Source: Chloroflexota bacterium
GTDB lineage: Bacteria > Chloroflexota > Anaerolineae > UBA1429
Length of the DNA: 32,212 nucleotides
Direction of reading: 5' to 3'
Assembly: GCA_012841405.1 (NCBI GenBank)
Contig: DUUT01000092.1
Coordinates: forward strand, 1-32,212
The translations under genes were made by a program, and so were the position numbers. The notes beneath the pieces were generated by a model. The model was not told the DNA's origin. It saw nothing but the letters and a program-made list of their open reading frames with translations, and searched no databases. Below, piece after piece: positions 7,004 to 15,000 of this stretch; position 1 is the first letter of the stretch, and each line of letters starts with the position of its first letter.

Positions 7004-8608
7004 ATGGCCGGGATGATCGTCGCTCCTCAACCGTTGGCCGTCGAAGCGGGTGCGCAGGTCCTGAGGGGGGGCGGCAACGCCGTGGATGCCGCGGTGACCT
7101 GTGCGCTGGTACAGGGCGTGGTGAGCCCACAGATGCGCGGTATCGGCGGCTATGCCCTGCTCCAGATGCAGCGGGCGGACGGCAGCGCCATCGCCCTCGA
7201 TGCTCCGGCGACCGCTGGCGCCAAGGTATGGCCCGAGATGTGGGAGGACGCGCTCATTCGCCCCAACCCCGAGGGATGGGGGTTCTTTCTGCGGGACAAG
7301 GTGAACGACCTGGGCTACTCCTCCGTGTGCACGCCCGGCGCCGTCAAGGGACTGGCCACCATCCTGCAGCGGTGGGGCACCATCTCTTGGGCCGAGGCTG
7401 TCGAGCCGGCGGCTGGTCTTGCAGAGGCGGGCTTTGCGGTCGACGCGGTATTGGCAGCCGGTTGGCGGGCCAGAGCGTCCCAACCGGAGGCGAGCTCGCT
7501 GCTGGACTATATCCGGGGGAATGCCGAGGCCAGCCGCATCTACCTCAAGGCGGATGGCCAGCCCTACTCCGCCGGTGAGATCCTGTGCAATCCCGACTAT
7601 GCGCGCTCGCTGCGTCACCTGGCGGAGCGGGGCCCCGACGACTTTTACCAGGGCGAGCTGGCAGCGCGCATGGCGGAGGATCTGGCGGCCAACGGCAGTG
7701 CAGTGACGCGCGATGATCTCGCCTCGTACGCCATTCGCGACGTGGCCCCGGTAGAGGGCACCTATCGCGGCTACACCATCCGGTCATCGCCGCCGCCCCA
7801 TGGGGGGCCGACGCTGGTGGCCATCCTCAACATCCTCGAGGGGTACGATCTCGTGTCCATGGGCCTCAACTCGCCGGAGTACATCTATACCGTGTCCATG
7901 GCGATGAAGGCCGCCTTTGCGGACCGCAACCCCTACCTCGGCGACCCGCTGTTCGTCGACGTGCCCCTGGAGTGGATACTATCCAAGGAGCGCGCCCACG
8001 CATGGCGCCAACGTATCGACGCCGGTGAGGCGATCGAGGCGGCGCTCGTGCCGCCCGAGCCGCCCGACACGACGCACGTGACCGTCGTGGACGACGCCGG
8101 CAACTGTGTCGCCCTGACGCACTCCCTCGGCTCATCGTCGGGCGTCATCACCCCCGGCCTGGGGTTCATGTACAACAACTCGATGGTCAATTTCCACCCC
8201 ATCGCAGGTCACCCGAACAGCATCGCCCCGGGCAAGTCGCGCACCACCGGCATGGCGCCCACGGTGGTCAGCCGGGATGAGCGCCCCGTGTTGGTGCTCG
8301 GAGCGCCGGGGGCCACGCGGATCATCACCTCGAATGTGCAGGTCATCCTCAATGTGCTCGATTGGGGCATGTCCATCACCGATGCCGTGTTGGCGCCGCG
8401 GTTTGATTGCCAGGTCGGCGCTATTCGCTGTCAGGCGCGCATCCCCGAGTATGTGTTGGCCGAGGTGCGCAAGCGTCATCCCGTCAGGCGCCTGCCGCAC
8501 AGCCACGGTGGCCTGGCGCTGGTCCACGCCATTGCCATCGACCCCGTGAGCGGGGCGCTCTCTGGCGCCGCTGACGCGGGCGCCGGAGGGATGGCCCTGG
8601 CGGTGTGA
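7004..8608 (+). CDS. Gamma-glutamyltransferase-family protein
   Basis: This 534-residue Ntn-hydrolase would transfer or hydrolyse gamma-glutamyl groups of glutathione-like peptides. The N-terminus carries the family pattern A.eaG..vL..GGNAvDAAV, then GIGGYALL and a PPPHGGPT segment. The autocleavage site is visible as PDTTHVTVVD, making Thr356 the expected N-terminal nucleophile of the small subunit (179 residues), followed by THSLGSSSG and NNSMVNF. AAGGAGGTG at 6991-6999 sets the start, and the in-frame extension to 6815 runs through the preceding gene. No signal peptide is present, unlike periplasmic E. coli Ggt. A cephalosporin-acylase-like member is the alternative. Confidence 0.88.
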   Translation: MAGMIVAPQPLAVEAGAQVLRGGGNAVDAAVTCALVQGVVSPQMRGIGGYALLQMQRADGSAIALDAPATAGAKVWPEMWEDALIRPNPEGWGFFLRDKVNDLGYSSVCTPGAVKGLATILQRWGTISWAEAVEPAAGLAEAGFAVDAVLAAGWRARASQPEASSLLDYIRGNAEASRIYLKADGQPYSAGEILCNPDYARSLRHLAERGPDDFYQGELAARMAEDLAANGSAVTRDDLASYAIRDVAPVEGTYRGYTIRSSPPPHGGPTLVAILNILEGYDLVSMGLNSPEYIYTVSMAMKAAFADRNPYLGDPLFVDVPLEWILSKERAHAWRQRIDAGEAIEAALVPPEPPDTTHVTVVDDAGNCVALTHSLGSSSGVITPGLGFMYNNSMVNFHPIAGHPNSIAPGKSRTTGMAPTVVSRDERPVLVLGAPGATRIITSNVQVILNVLDWGMSITDAVLAPRFDCQVGAIRCQARIPEYVLAEVRKRHPVRRLPHSHGGLALVHAIAIDPVSGALSGAADAGAGGMALAV

Positions 8609-8650
8609 GGGCTCGCGTGGCACACAATCTGATCCGGAGGGTAAGCAACG

Positions 8651-9556
8651 ATGCCAGTGTACGCGGGGATTGAGGCGGGCGGCACGAAATTCGTCTGTGC
8701 CATCGGCACGGGGCCCGATGAGCTGCGGGCAGAGGTGCGCTTTGCCACCGGGGCACCCGAGGAGACGATCGGCCGTGCGGTGGCGTTCATCCGTGACCAG
8801 GTTGCCGAGGCAGGGGAGACGCTGGCGGCCGTCGGGATCGCCTCGTTCGGTCCCATCGACCCCGATCCACGATCCTCCTCGTACGGCTATGTGACCACCA
8901 CGCCCAAGCCGGGTTGGGCACACACCGATCTGGCGGGCGCCGTGCGTCGGGCGCTCGATGTGCCCGTGGGCTTTGACACCGACGTGAACGCTGCCGCCTT
9001 GGGCGAGCACCGTTGGGGCGCTGCGCAAGGGCTCGATACCTTTATCTATCTCACGGTGGGCACGGGCCTCGGCGGGGGCGGCATGGTGAACGGTGAGCTG
9101 ATCCACGGTATGATGCACCCCGAGATGGGCCATATCCGCGTGCCGCACGATTGGGCAGTCGACCCGTATCCCGGCTGCTGCACCTACCATGGCGACTGCC
9201 TCGAAGGCCTCAGCGCGGGGCCCGCCATCGCCGGGCGCTGGGGACAGCCCGGAGAGGAGCTCCCCCCCGACCACCGCGCGTGGCCCCTGGAAGCGCGCTA
9301 CCTCGCGCTCGGCCTGGTGAACTTTGTCTGCACGCTCTCTCCCCAGCGCATCATCATGGGAGGAGGTGTCATGGAGCGCGATTTTCTCTTTCCCATGATC
9401 AGGCGTGAGCTGCAGGCGCTGCTGAACGGCTATATCGCCACGTCCCAGATCCTCCACGACATCGACGGCTACATCGTGCCGCCTGCGCTGGGCTCGCGCG
9501 CCGGCGTGCTCGGCGCCATCGCCCTGGCAGAACGCGCCGCCCAGCGCGGGCAGTAG
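8651..9556 (+). CDS. ROK family fructokinase-like sugar kinase
   Basis: This 301-residue cytosolic ATP-dependent hexokinase has the ROK opening [11 protein letters not shown] typical of fructokinases (ScrK/GmuE group). It also has the catalytic Asp111 in DVNAAALGE, the ATP-binding GTGLGGGG loop, and the zinc site around GHIRV with C177-x2-H180-x2-C183. CCGGAGG at 8634-8640 supports the start. It sits 42 bp after the gamma-glutamyltransferase gene and upstream of mannonate dehydratase, which favours a role in hexose or hexuronate breakdown. Fructose is the likely substrate from the family; mannose or glucose cannot be excluded. Confidence 0.88.
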   Translation: MPVYAGIEAGGTKFVCAIGTGPDELRAEVRFATGAPEETIGRAVAFIRDQVAEAGETLAAVGIASFGPIDPDPRSSSYGYVTTTPKPGWAHTDLAGAVRRALDVPVGFDTDVNAAALGEHRWGAAQGLDTFIYLTVGTGLGGGGMVNGELIHGMMHPEMGHIRVPHDWAVDPYPGCCTYHGDCLEGLSAGPAIAGRWGQPGEELPPDHRAWPLEARYLALGLVNFVCTLSPQRIIMGGGVMERDFLFPMIRRELQALLNGYIATSQILHDIDGYIVPPALGSRAGVLGAIALAERAAQRGQ

Positions 9557-9564
9557 GGCCGGCT

Positions 9565-9885
9565 GTGTTTGCCGCCTGTCCTACCTGCGGCCGCTACTCT
9601 GAGGACAGGGCTATTGATCCGGTGGGCCCGTATGCCATCTATCCCCACTGTGGCGGCGCTCACCCGTTCCGACAGTCCAGTGGGGACGCCTTTGTGGAGC
9701 GGATGGTCGCTCTCAACGCGTGGTTGTGTGACCATGCCGCCACGACCAACCCGCCCATGACGTTGCTCGACACCACAAACCAGAGTGTGGAGGCGACGGT
9801 AGCCGCCGTTCGGGCATGGATCGGCCATCGTCTCGGTGGCGACGCCTTGGGCGCGCTCGCGACGCATTCCGGCTTGGCGCGCTAG
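9565..9885 (+). pseudogene. Internally deleted remnant of a zinc-ribbon P-loop nucleotide kinase
   Basis: The 106-codon frame (GTG start) begins with CPTCGRYSEDR and a second zinc-knuckle half reading YPHCGG, where CPHCG is expected. It ends with NPPMTLLDTTNQSVEATVAAVRAWI. From memory, these two ends frame a ~250-residue kinase-like protein found in Chloroflexota and Firmicutes, whose middle carries the Walker A P-loop. That middle is missing: residues after PFRQSSGDAF jump straight to the C-terminal part. One zinc cysteine is also lost. I read it as a decayed gene, in frame by chance or recently deleted; a short expressed protein is possible. It begins 8 bp after the kinase gene stop. Confidence 0.55.
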
Positions 9886-9921
9886 GCCAAGGGCGCCGGC
9901 AACACAGCAAAGGAGAGGGGT

Positions 9922-10914
9922 ATGTACGTTGCATCGCAAGAGGTGTACGAGGACGACACGCTGCGCTTTCTCAAGCAGATGGGCGTCGACCACGTGGACA
10001 CGCTGCCGAACGGTGGCCTGGGCCTGGAGGAGGACGGCTACTGGCACGCCGACGCCCTGATGCGCGTGCGGGAGCACGTCGAGTCCTTCGGGCTGACGCT
10101 GGCGGCCGTCCACCTGCCGCTGACGTCCGCGGGCATCGAGCGGCAGATCTGGCCCAACATCATGCTGGGCACCCCGGAGCGCGACCGCGACATCGAGAAG
10201 GTGTGCAAGAGCATCGAGGCGGCCGCCGAGGCGGGCATCCCGCTGCTCCTCTACAACCTGGCGATCCTGCCGGTGGTGCGCGGCCAGCGCGCTCCCGGGC
10301 GCGGCGGGATAACCTACAGCCACTTTGACTATGAGGAGATGAAGGACGATCCGCCCTTGCCCTATGCGCCCATCACGGCGCACATGGCCTGGGAGCGCAT
10401 CGCCTACTTTATTGAGCGCGTCATCCCCGTGGCGGAAGAGTTCGGCGTCAAGATGGGCTGTCACCAGCACGACCCCGGGATGCCGCCCGGCGTGGGCTAC
10501 CGCGGCATCGAGCGCGTCCTGGGCAGCATCGAGGGCGTCAAGCGCTTTATTGACCTCTCTGATAGCCCCTACCACGGGCTCAACTTTTGCCAGGGCACCA
10601 TCGCCGAGATGTGTACCTCTCCGGAGCAGGTGTACGACGCCATCCGCTACTTTGGCAGCCGCAAGCGCATCTTCTGGGTGCATTTCCGCAACATCCGGGG
10701 GGGATACCTCAAGTTTGACGAGGTCTTTCCCGACGAGGGCGACATCGACATGATCAAGGCGCTGCGCACCTACAAAGAGGTGGGCTATGATGGCGCCATC
10801 ATCCCCGACCACGTGCCGCACTCGGATCTCGATACGCCCCACGGCCACCGCGCGCGGGCGTTCTGCTTTGGCTACATCAAGGCGGCGATCCAGGCGGTCG
10901 AGTCTGAGGGGTAG
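9922..10914 (+). CDS. uxuA: Mannonate dehydratase (UxuA-like)
   Basis: This 330-residue TIM-barrel enzyme would convert D-mannonate to 2-keto-3-deoxygluconate in hexuronate catabolism. Family segments seen are GLNFCQGTIAEM (from residue 219), WVHFRNIRG (from 252), DMIKALRTYKEVGYDG and IIPDHVPHSD. The probable metal ligands are His181, Cys223, His254 and Asp296. The usual HPDDPP segment is here CHQHDPGMPP, which marks a divergent subgroup. AGGAGAGG upstream supports the start. The protein is shorter than E. coli UxuA (394). No uxaC or kdgK is adjacent, so a related sugar acid could be the true substrate. Confidence 0.8.
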   Translation: MYVASQEVYEDDTLRFLKQMGVDHVDTLPNGGLGLEEDGYWHADALMRVREHVESFGLTLAAVHLPLTSAGIERQIWPNIMLGTPERDRDIEKVCKSIEAAAEAGIPLLLYNLAILPVVRGQRAPGRGGITYSHFDYEEMKDDPPLPYAPITAHMAWERIAYFIERVIPVAEEFGVKMGCHQHDPGMPPGVGYRGIERVLGSIEGVKRFIDLSDSPYHGLNFCQGTIAEMCTSPEQVYDAIRYFGSRKRIFWVHFRNIRGGYLKFDEVFPDEGDIDMIKALRTYKEVGYDGAIIPDHVPHSDLDTPHGHRARAFCFGYIKAAIQAVESEG

Positions 10915-11017
10915 TGCCGATTATCCACCGCAGAGACCGCAGAGGGCGCGCGATGAGCGATTCCCAGATACGCTGCGGCGTCTGCGGGAGGCACACTCGT
11001 GACCAGGGAGGGCAATC

Positions 11018-11746
11018 GTGAAGATCCTCGTGATCAGTGCACATGTGGCGGACTTTTGCTCGCGGGCGGGGGGAACCATCGCCAAGCACGTGCGTGACGG
11101 CGATACGGTGCGAGTGATCGCGCTGACCTACGGCGAACGCTCCGAGTCGGGTGGGCTGTACGCGGAAGGGGCGCGGCCCCCGTTGGACGAGATCAAGGCG
11201 ATCCGCCGCGAGGAGGGGCTCGAGGCGGCGGGAATCCTGGGCGCCGAGATCGACTATTGGGACTGGGCGGACCTCTGCTTCGAGTACACCCAAGAGCGTG
11301 CCATCGCCATTGCTCAGGAGATTCGGCGCTACCGCCCCGACGTGCTGCTGACGCACCACGGCCCGGACCCGATGAGTGTCGACCACGACAGCACCTATCG
11401 CCTGGCGACACGCGCCGCCCAACTGGCGGGGGCTCCGGGGCTCGAGTCGAGCGAGGCGCCCGTGCGGCGGCCGGAGGTGTTTCTCTTTGAGGCTACCATC
11501 CCGCTCACCGAGGTCGAGGGGTTTGTCCCCGACCTGTACGTTGACATCACCGATGTGTGGGAGACCAAGCTGCGCGCCCTGCAGGCGTTCCATCGCGCCC
11601 AGCAGATCCTCGAGTCCTGGTACACCGACCGCGCCATGCTGAGGGCGTTCCAGGCGCAGCGCCTAGGCCTGACGGCGTGCCGCTATGCGGAGGCGTTCGA
11701 GCGCACGACGCCATGGGTGGGCAGCCATCTGCCGGTGATGCGCTGA
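11018..11746 (+). CDS. PIG-L-fold zinc protein, 4-oxalomesaconate hydratase (GalB)-like
   Basis: This 242-residue protein has the PIG-L/LmbE fold. The usual AHPDDE motif is replaced by AHVADFCSRAGGT: zinc ligands His9 and Asp12 remain, and the third is probably His123 in VDHDST, but the deacetylase general-base Asp is Ala11. The AHxADFxxRAGG form, the YGERSES segment and DITDVWETK are, from memory, those of Pseudomonas GalB, a 4-oxalomesaconate hydratase of gallate and protocatechuate meta-cleavage. A hydratase role is therefore more likely than sugar deacetylation. GTG start; GGGAGG lies 6 nt upstream. No other gallate genes are adjacent, so the substrate is open. Confidence 0.7.
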   Translation: MKILVISAHVADFCSRAGGTIAKHVRDGDTVRVIALTYGERSESGGLYAEGARPPLDEIKAIRREEGLEAAGILGAEIDYWDWADLCFEYTQERAIAIAQEIRRYRPDVLLTHHGPDPMSVDHDSTYRLATRAAQLAGAPGLESSEAPVRRPEVFLFEATIPLTEVEGFVPDLYVDITDVWETKLRALQAFHRAQQILESWYTDRAMLRAFQAQRLGLTACRYAEAFERTTPWVGSHLPVMR

Positions 11747-11763
11747 CGCCTGGCAAGAGGAAA

Positions 11764-11803
11764 CGAAAGAGGGGGGAGCCCCCCCGGCATCCCCCCTCTT
11801 TCG
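11764..11803. terminator. Bidirectional hairpin between convergent genes
   Basis: Perfect 14-bp arms (11764-11777 and 11790-11803) enclose a 12-nt C-rich loop. It lies between the PIG-L gene (+) and the secreted protein gene (-). On either strand it forms a strong G/C stem with short T-rich or A-rich flanks inside the arms, fitting a shared terminator. Confidence 0.65.
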
Positions 11804-11859
11804 TGGTCACGAGCTCTATCGCTCACGGCACCCCGGTGTAGGGCACCGCTCGACCCCCA

Positions 11860-12975
11860 TTAACCTGCCGCGGTTGGTGTTGGCGTCGGCAGGGTGGCTG
11901 TAGGCGCCGGCATAGTCACTGTCGGCGCAGGTATCGTCGTCGTTGGTGTCGGTACCGTGGCCGTCGGTGTGGGTACCGTCGCCGTCGGTGTCGGTACCGT
12001 GGCCGTCGGGGTTGGCACTGTAGCCGTCGGCTCCGGCAGTGATGGCAGCTTGACGGTGATACGGCGGGCTGCAAACACCTCGGCGGCATCCTCGCCCTCG
12101 CCGACCGTCTCGACGCGGCCCCAGACGGTCATAGAGGCATCCTCGGGCAGCGGGTCGGGCAAGCACTCCTGTGGGGTGCCCTCGCACGTAACGGCTCCCG
12201 ATGGGCCCACAACGCGGATGACATTCGTCGGGCTGATGGGCACCGTATCGGTGGCCGCGGTGTACTGATAGTCGCGCACGATGCGGTTACCCTTCCAGAC
12301 GGTGACGGCCAGGTTCCCCTCGGCGTCGATCTCGGGCTTGCCTGCGAGCATGAACGGGTTGACGCCGTTGTTGCTCTTGAGCGCATGCTTGGCGCTCTGG
12401 AGGACTTTGCGTTGCCACTGAGCCAGGCGCTTTGCGAGGCGCCAGTGTAGCGCATCGTTCTCATCGACCTCGGGGGCGGTACCCGCGTCACCGCTCGCGA
12501 GGCCGTTGCGCGCGGCTTCGGCGATGGCCTCGCCCGGAGGCGTCTGCGGGCCGTAGCCGCTGCCCGATCGGCTGGCGGTGTCGTCGTCAGGCGCCGCGTT
12601 CCCATCGCCTGCAGCATCCCGGGCCCGCTCGCGTTCTGCCTTCTCTGGTTCCTTGGCGCGCTCGCGCTCTGCCTTGGCCTCTTCCTTGGCGCGCTCGCGC
12701 TCTGCCTTGGCGGCCTCGCGGTCCTGAGCGGGGCAGTCGTTGCATACCTGATCCCGGTCGCGCTGCTGCGCCTGCTCTCCGGAGCGATCCTGCTGCTGGT
12801 GGCGATCCGCCGGCGCCTCTGCCGCCGGGCCCTGGGCATGGGGGTTGCGGCCGTTGCCGTGGCTATCACCGGCGCCGATGCCGCGGCCGTTGCCGCCGCG
12901 CTCAGCGAGTACCATGGGTCCAAGCAGGGACGCCAGCAGGAGGAGCGCTGTCGTCACTGCACATAGGCGTTTCAT
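11860..12975 (-). CDS. Secreted protein with Lys/Glu/Arg repeats and Pro-Thr tail
   Basis: I do not recognise a family. This 371-residue protein has a clear signal peptide (MKR, then a hydrophobic stretch ending near VLA). Next comes a low-complexity hydrophilic region, then a run of AKAERERAKE units (about residues 85-120) likely to form a single charged helix. A folded domain follows (about 165-315, with FMLAGKPEIDAEGNLAV and VWGRVETV), then a Pro-Thr tail built of TATVPTP units. The VWGRVETVGEG segment recalls DUF5666-type OB-like domains, weakly. GAGGAGG supports ATG 12975 over TTG 12978. It is probably exported, with the tail acting as a wall-spanning linker. Confidence 0.75.
   Translation of the reverse strand: MKRLCAVTTALLLLASLLGPMVLAERGGNGRGIGAGDSHGNGRNPHAQGPAAEAPADRHQQQDRSGEQAQQRDRDQVCNDCPAQDREAAKAERERAKEEAKAERERAKEPEKAERERARDAAGDGNAAPDDDTASRSGSGYGPQTPPGEAIAEAARNGLASGDAGTAPEVDENDALHWRLAKRLAQWQRKVLQSAKHALKSNNGVNPFMLAGKPEIDAEGNLAVTVWKGNRIVRDYQYTAATDTVPISPTNVIRVVGPSGAVTCEGTPQECLPDPLPEDASMTVWGRVETVGEGEDAAEVFAARRITVKLPSLPEPTATVPTPTATVPTPTATVPTPTATVPTPTTTIPAPTVTMPAPTATLPTPTPTAAG
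11888..12033. repeat. 21-bp tandem repeats coding the Pro-Thr tail
   Basis: Near-identical 21-bp units beginning GGTACCGT recur through the 3' end of the secreted protein gene, each giving seven residues of the TATVPTP type. Divergence grows toward both ends, as expected for copy-number change by slippage. Confidence 0.7.
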
Positions 12976-13149
12976 CAAGGGCCTCCTCAGAGCTCGATGT
13001 GTCCGTGCGATGGTGCGGCCGCTTACACCAGGTATGACGCAGCGGACGGGGCTACGGTCACGCGGAAAGTAACGAATACTAGGAAATCGTCACAATTTCG
13101 CGACGAAAGTGCGCCTCAGCCGGCGCGCAACCCTCGGCGCGGGCACGCG

Positions 13150-13155
13150 TATAAT
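13150..13155 (+). promoter_or_regulatory. Putative -10 box for the LiaF-like gene
   Basis: TATAAT matches the -10 consensus exactly and lies 86 bp before the ATG at 13241. No convincing -35 is seen 16-18 bp upstream, so an activator or another recognition element may be needed. Confidence 0.35.
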
Positions 13156-13240
13156 GGACAGAACGCACGTTGATGCCATCCTTGACGCGCGGTCACGGTG
13201 CGCTGCGAGCGCTCCGAAGGAGTAGGGAGAGGGGGCCGCC

Positions 13241-14044
13241 ATGCGACGGGATCAGTTGCTCTGGGGCATCGTGTTGCTGGCGTTCGGGCTGGTGCTCCTG
13301 TTGCGGCAGCTCGGCGTGCTGCCGGTGGGATTTTCCTGGGCCGTCATGGGGCCAGTGTTGCTCATCGGGTTGGGATTCTGGGTGCTGTGGTCGTCAACGA
13401 CGCGGAGCGAGCCCCAGGCGGATCGCGTGACCATCCCTCTCGAGGGGATCGAGCGTGCCCGCATCCGGCTCAAGCACGGCGCGGGGCGCCTGCACATCGG
13501 GGCGAGTGCTGGCCCCGGCGAGTTGCTGTCGGGCACGTTCATGGGCGGCGTGCGGCACGAGATCACCCGCCAGGGTGACACCGCCGAGCTCCAGCTGAGC
13601 CTTGCGCCGGGCACGCCCCCCTGGACGGGCTGGCCCCTGTGGGGGCGTCCAGGAGGGCTCGCCTGGGACGTCAACCTCAGCCCCGAGGTGGCCATCGATC
13701 TCCACGTAGAGACGGGCGCCAGCGAGGCAACCCTTCGGCTCGCCGACCTGAACGTCACCAGCTTCCACCTCAAGACGGGGATCAGTGCGGCCCGGATCAC
13801 CCTTCCGGCCCATGCGGGGCGGGTGCAGGCACGGATCGATTCCGGCGTTGCAGAGACGACGATCCGCGTGCCCGACGGCCTCGCGGCGCGTATCCGCGTG
13901 GAGAACGGGTTGGGCGATGCACGCGTCGATGAGCAGCGTTTTCCGCGGTCCGATGGCGGTTACGCGTCACCGGACTATGCCGAGGCCGCCGACGCGGTGG
14001 ATCTTGACGTGCGCAACGGCATCGGAGCGGTGCGCATCGAGTGA
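13241..14044 (+). CDS. LiaF-like membrane-anchored toast-rack protein
   Basis: This 267-residue protein starts with two hydrophobic helices (about residues 7-25 and 30-50, GIVLLAFGLVLLLRQLGVLP) of the LiaI/LiaF transmembrane type (DUF5668). A C-terminal beta-rich domain follows (about 60-267) with repeated strands such as HVETGASEATLRLADL, HLKTGISAARITLP and RIDSGVAETTIRVP. This is the toast-rack/DUF2154 pattern known from cell-wall-stress proteins. In Firmicutes LiaF restrains the LiaSR kinase; here no liaRS lies beside it. It is followed by a second related membrane protein at 14224. An envelope-sensing role is inferred. Confidence 0.8.
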   Translation: MRRDQLLWGIVLLAFGLVLLLRQLGVLPVGFSWAVMGPVLLIGLGFWVLWSSTTRSEPQADRVTIPLEGIERARIRLKHGAGRLHIGASAGPGELLSGTFMGGVRHEITRQGDTAELQLSLAPGTPPWTGWPLWGRPGGLAWDVNLSPEVAIDLHVETGASEATLRLADLNVTSFHLKTGISAARITLPAHAGRVQARIDSGVAETTIRVPDGLAARIRVENGLGDARVDEQRFPRSDGGYASPDYAEAADAVDLDVRNGIGAVRIE

Positions 14045-14086
14045 TGCGTCTCGCGTCGCCATGATCACGTCGTACGCCGCGGTTTA

Positions 14087-14107
14087 CGCCAGCGACCGGC
14101 GCTGGCG
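14087..14107. repeat. Intergenic hairpin
   Basis: CGCCAGCG (14087-14094) pairs with CGCTGGCG (14100-14107) around a 5-nt loop. It lies between the two membrane-protein genes. No T-run follows, so it may be an mRNA-stabilising or partial terminator structure. Confidence 0.35.
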
Positions 14108-14223
14108 CAAGGCTCCGCCGCTCTGGTGGCTGCCGGTTGGGCGGGCGGCGCCGCAGTGAATGCGTCGGTGACAGTGGTTCGCTGGCACGGCAGCCAGAGC
14201 GATTGATAGCAGGAGAGGTCGTG

Positions 14224-14871
14224 ATGAACCGGACACGAGGGGCGCAGGCCTGGGGCTTGCTGCTCATCCTGGTAGGGATTCTACTGCTGCTGGGCACGCT
14301 CGGCGTCCTGGGCCGGGTGCTGCCCTACGTCTGGGGATTGCTTTTTGCTGTGGCGGGGCTCGGCTTTTTGTACGTGTTCCTCAGCCACCGTAGCAGTTGG
14401 TGGGCGGTGATACCAGGCATGACGCTGCTGGGCGTCAGCGGCGTCATCATCATCAATGAAGCGGCGCCCCTCTGGGGTGGAATGTGGTCAGGCGCGCTTT
14501 TCCTCGCCACGCTGGCGCTCGCTTTCTGGATCATCTACCTCAACGACCGCAGCAACTGGTGGGCGATCATCCCCGCCGGCACCATCAGCACGGTGGCTCT
14601 CGTCGCTGGGCTAAGCGACATCCTGCCAGGGCTCGTGGTCGGTGGGGTGCTGTTCCTCGGGTTGGGGCTTACCTTTCTCGTGCTGACGGTGATCCGTACG
14701 CCGGAGGGACGCCTGACCTGGGCCACGATCCCCGCGGCGGTGCTGTTGGTGATAGGGGCGCTGTTGACGGCGCAGGTGTTGCGAGCCTTTGCCTACATCT
14801 GGCCTATCGCGCTGGTGGTCATCGGCGCCTACCTCCTCTTTCGGGCGGCGTTGACGCGGTCACCGGAATAG
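14224..14871 (+). CDS. Polytopic membrane protein with three WW/IP repeats
   Basis: This 215-residue, almost entirely hydrophobic protein has about eight predicted helices. The first pair (GLLLILVGILLLLGTLGVLGR) is of the LiaI/DUF5668 type. An internal unit occurs three times: SSWWAVIPG, SNWWAIIPAG and LTWATIPAA, each followed by a helix, pointing to duplication. The last helix pair again reads WPIALVVIGAYLLFRA. AGGAGAGG 6-7 nt upstream supports ATG 14224 (a GTG lies one codon before). It probably works with the LiaF-like protein encoded 179 bp upstream; the function is unknown. Confidence 0.75.
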   Translation: MNRTRGAQAWGLLLILVGILLLLGTLGVLGRVLPYVWGLLFAVAGLGFLYVFLSHRSSWWAVIPGMTLLGVSGVIIINEAAPLWGGMWSGALFLATLALAFWIIYLNDRSNWWAIIPAGTISTVALVAGLSDILPGLVVGGVLFLGLGLTFLVLTVIRTPEGRLTWATIPAAVLLVIGALLTAQVLRAFAYIWPIALVVIGAYLLFRAALTRSPE

Positions 14872-14890
14872 CCTCCCGGGTTTGGCACGC

Positions 14891-14937
14891 GGCGTCGCCT
14901 TGGAGCGACTTGAACCGAGGCGACGCCGCTGTATTAT
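14891..14937 (+). promoter_or_regulatory. Promoter overlapped by an inverted repeat
   Basis: TTGAAC (14910-14915) and TATTAT (14932-14937) are 16 bp apart, 63 bp before the phosphatase ATG. A perfect 10-bp inverted repeat (14891-14900 with 14918-14927) spans the -35 region. The repeat could be a repressor site or the hairpin of a terminator for the preceding membrane-protein gene. Confidence 0.5.
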
Positions 14938-15000
14938 GGGGGAGCCCCTTTGCACGTTTCGGGAGGGGGAACCCACGCCACCCAGGAGTAATCGTTGACT

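Noticed and set aside
9469-10848. 459-codon - strand frame, and the similar one at 8132-9457
   Set aside because: Both lie opposite well-supported ROK kinase and mannonate dehydratase genes and contain no recognisable domain.
10927-10950. Short CCGCAGAGA/CCGCAGAGG repeat resembling dispersed CGCAGAG elements
   Set aside because: Only two imperfect copies are present, too little to call a repeat family from this window.
11888-12033. CRISPR-like regular repeats
   Set aside because: The 21-bp units are directly adjacent without spacers and encode the Pro-Thr tail of a secreted protein.
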